Source: a virus
Length of the DNA: 56,524 nt
Strand: one strand, 5' to 3'
IMG/VR virus record: IMGVR_UViG_3300005613_002794
Coordinates: 1 to 56,524 of that record
This document shows positions 54,406 through 56,524 of the stretch, piece by piece (within the stretch, counting starts at the first letter, position 1; each line of letters starts with the position of its first letter). Under the pieces are notes generated by a model. That model did no database searches. It was not told the DNA's origin and worked only from the letters and a program-made list of their open reading frames with translations. A program made the translations under genes and the position numbers.

Positions 54406-56129
54406 TGGTAGTACAAGCAGTTGCCCTTACGGCTTTAACAACAGCAATGGATGGTCTAAAAGCGACTCTTGAGAAATCCATGGAGTTTGGTGAGAAAGCT
54501 AATAAAGCCTCCTTGGCCTTGGGTATGACATACTCGGAGGCAGAATCAAAGTTAGGCCCAAGCATGGATGGCTTGCGGGGCAGCATTGACCAAAGGTTTG
54601 GGGCTGCGATTAGAACCTTAGAAGCAGGTCTTCAAGGCAACACCACTGGAATTTCTAGGCTAATTAATCAACAAAAACTAACAGGAACACAATCAGCAAA
54701 AACAGCAAAAGCTTTTGCTACTTTGGAAGCTCAACTTGGGTCATCAAGAGATGATACTAATAATTTAGCTGAGTCCCTTATTATCACTAGCCAGGAGTAT
54801 CAGATAAGCACTGACAAGCTCGTAGAAGCCGTTGATGGCCTGAAGGCTACTTTCCCAGCCCAAGCTCTAGCTGGCATGGGAAGCAAGGTCATGGAGGCTA
54901 CCACGCAGCTACAAGCGCAGCTAGGCCCTCAGTTAGCTGGTCCCCTCAATAAAGTAATGAAGATGGTTATGGATACCAGCATGGAGGGTTATGAGCGCCT
55001 TACAAAGCTTGGTATCGGGGATGTTAGAGAACGCTTATCAGCAGCTAAGGATTCAGCGGAAGCTCAAAAAATATTAAAAGAGGCTTTTGTTAAGGCACAA
55101 GAAAACTTTGAATCTGTAGCAGGAAACGCAGCAGAAGGCTTCTTCCAGATCGGCGTAGCTAGTGATATTTTTGGTCAACAGGCAATAAACTTTGGTCTGG
55201 TCGCAGAAGGCTTTGGTAAGAGGGTTAAGACTGAGGCTCAAGAGATGGATAAGTTTGCCAAGCAAATGAATGTGCTTAGGTCTGAAATTCTTTATCCTCT
55301 TCAAAAGCTTTTAACTGATTTCGTGTATCCAGCATTTGTTAGCTTGGCTCAGTTTGTTAAAAAAGTTAGTTTAATATTTCTCGATGGTGTTAGACTGATC
55401 TTAAACAGTTTGACTGGTGTTTATGATGGTGTAAAAAACTTTTTTAGTAAAGTATTCAAACCAATAACGGAATCTTCTGAGTTTGTAAATAAAGCTATAC
55501 ATTTTGGGATTGTTCTGCCTATAGAGCGTTTAAAAATTGTATTTAACTTATTTATGAACGGTCTTGATGGTATTTACTTTGCTACTTTGTTTGTTGCTGA
55601 AGGTCTTTTAAAGTTTGTAAATGATCTCAATATCATGGGTTTTGATGTCGCTGATCTTGGTAGTGAGATTTCTGCGGTTCAAAACCAGATGCTTGAATCA
55701 GGGCTTAGGATAGAAGAACGAAATGCTAAAATGAAAGATAGTGTTGATAGACACTTTATGGACCCTGGTGAATCGGCAAGGAAGTTTAGAGAATCACTGA
55801 AAGAATCAAGAGATGATCCTAATGGGCTAGGCAATAGAATCATGGGTGATATGTTACATACCCTCATGATGACTGAAGAAACGTCTAAGCTTAATCTTAA
55901 AGAAAATCAAGAAACAAACAATAAAACTCCCGAACTAACAACTTCTCCTGAGTTCTTAGATGAGACAGCAAATATGTTAGGTAGGAGTATTGAGAGGATT
56001 CTAGGCATCGGACCAGACATAAGATTGTCTGAAGTCGTAGAGGCTATCGACAGAGGCACTGAGGTAGCTATGGCTAATGGAGACAAGGGTGGGGCATCTT
56101 CATCCACCAAACAGGACTCACTTGAATAA
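54405..56129 (+). CDS. Tape-measure-like tail protein
   Basis: 574 residues, mostly alpha-helical. The first 290 show Ala/Thr-rich heptads (ALTALTTAMDGLKATLEKSM), the centre has hydrophobic segments (LYPLQKLLTDFVYPAFVSLA; LRLIVFNLFMNG-type at about 365-410) and the end is charged. This is the look of a tape-measure or tail-hub-length protein that sets tail length and later enters the membrane. It is short for a tape measure, so a related tail component is possible. Confidence 0.6.
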   Translation: MVVQAVALTALTTAMDGLKATLEKSMEFGEKANKASLALGMTYSEAESKLGPSMDGLRGSIDQRFGAAIRTLEAGLQGNTTGISRLINQQKLTGTQSAKTAKAFATLEAQLGSSRDDTNNLAESLIITSQEYQISTDKLVEAVDGLKATFPAQALAGMGSKVMEATTQLQAQLGPQLAGPLNKVMKMVMDTSMEGYERLTKLGIGDVRERLSAAKDSAEAQKILKEAFVKAQENFESVAGNAAEGFFQIGVASDIFGQQAINFGLVAEGFGKRVKTEAQEMDKFAKQMNVLRSEILYPLQKLLTDFVYPAFVSLAQFVKKVSLIFLDGVRLILNSLTGVYDGVKNFFSKVFKPITESSEFVNKAIHFGIVLPIERLKIVFNLFMNGLDGIYFATLFVAEGLLKFVNDLNIMGFDVADLGSEISAVQNQMLESGLRIEERNAKMKDSVDRHFMDPGESARKFRESLKESRDDPNGLGNRIMGDMLHTLMMTEETSKLNLKENQETNNKTPELTTSPEFLDETANMLGRSIERILGIGPDIRLSEVVEAIDRGTEVAMANGDKGGASSSTKQDSLE

Positions 56130-56524
56130 TGACTAATCGCCATATAGTAGACAGGAATCTCCCTGAAAGAACTAAGCTAATGTTCTATTTCCCAATGCCA
56201 ACAGCGGGGGATAGTTACTACACTGTGGAGATGCCTTTCTTTGAAAATGTCTCCATAAAGGAATCTAAAAAAGCACGTTATCAAAAGTATTCTCTAATTT
56301 CCAGGTCCAGTAATTTGTACAGTTACCTTGGAGCGGATTCTAGAGTGCTAAACCTGACCTTCAACATAAGCCTTCCTCACCTTCTTGAGGAGCATCCTGG
56401 CATTAACTTAGATAAGTATGTAAGTTATATGCAGGACAAGGATAACGAAGAATTAGAAAAACAAAAGTTCAAGGAGCCATATAAGCAGCAATCCATCCCA
56501 GAAGGGATGGCCTTTAGACTCGGA
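56129..56524 (+). CDS. Baseplate-type protein, N-terminal part (3' end cut by window)
   Basis: 132 codons from ATG 56129 remain open to the window end. VEMPFFENVSIKESKKARYQ, then YSLISRSSNLYSYLGADSRV and LNLTFNISLPHLL resemble baseplate or tail-sheath-terminator-like proteins that follow the tape measure. The start overlaps the previous stop (TAATG). Confidence 0.6.
   Translation, partial: MTNRHIVDRNLPERTKLMFYFPMPTAGDSYYTVEMPFFENVSIKESKKARYQKYSLISRSSNLYSYLGADSRVLNLTFNISLPHLLEEHPGINLDKYVSYMQDKDNEELEKQKFKEPYKQQSIPEGMAFRLG

Overview
This window looks like part of a large tailed double-stranded DNA phage genome, most likely a myovirus distantly related to the T4 group. The support is a gp17-type terminase, a gp20-type portal, a gp26-type tail protein, a UvsW-like helicase, a TOPRIM primase and a UvsX/RecA-like recombinase. 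Genes are packed with ATGA/TAATG overlaps, four HNH endonucleases are present, and there are several tRNA genes. An LpxH-like phosphatase and a surface-sugar cluster point to a Gram-negative host. A cyanobacterial-type group I intron in tRNA-Leu(UAA) hints at contact with cyanobacteria or their phages, but no photosynthesis gene is seen, so the host stays open.

Layout. 1-8.4 kb: a glycan cassette (GT4, GT2, GT-A, TOD1/MUCI70-like, asparagine-synthase-like, fucosyltransferase-like, methyltransferase-like, GDP-mannose 3,5-epimerase), AT-rich in its first 5.4 kb and scarred by duplications and a chimeric pseudogene. 8.35-17 kb: nucleotide metabolism (MazG-like, deaminase), a large unknown protein, RecA/UvsX, a DUF932 protein, a 2OG oxygenase and a Clp-type AAA+ ATPase. 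17-26 kb: an RNA-rich stretch (D-armless tRNA-like RNA, intron-split tRNA-Leu, tRNA-Asn, tRNA-Arg, tRNA-Cys, tRNA relics) with small accessory genes and traces of segmental duplication. 26-30 kb: a sigma-like protein, DUF4406, two beta-solenoid hexapeptide-repeat proteins and a GNAT acetyltransferase.

30.1-37.5 kb is the most unusual part. After a 540-base non-coding stretch there is a minus-strand array of about 20 very small genes. Most have a private, near-perfect sigma-70 promoter whose TATAAT box lies only 6-7 bases before the ATG, so their mRNAs should be leaderless. The array also carries seven copies of a hairpin-rich intergenic element, a tmRNA-like RNA without a tag ORF, and promoter/N-terminus units shared between unrelated gene bodies.

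37.6-56.5 kb: virion and replication genes. These are terminase, portal, head and fibre proteins, a UvsW-like helicase, a gp26-like tail chaperone followed by a T-domain-like frame at a T TTT TTC slippery site, primase and RecB/Cas4-like nuclease starting inside one 8-bp palindrome, a tape-measure-like protein, and a baseplate-type gene cut by the window end.

The glycan cassette probably decorates virion or host surface. The small-gene array looks like an early host-takeover region, judged by its promoters. The right-hand block builds the head and tail. All family calls are from reading motifs; no database search was run.
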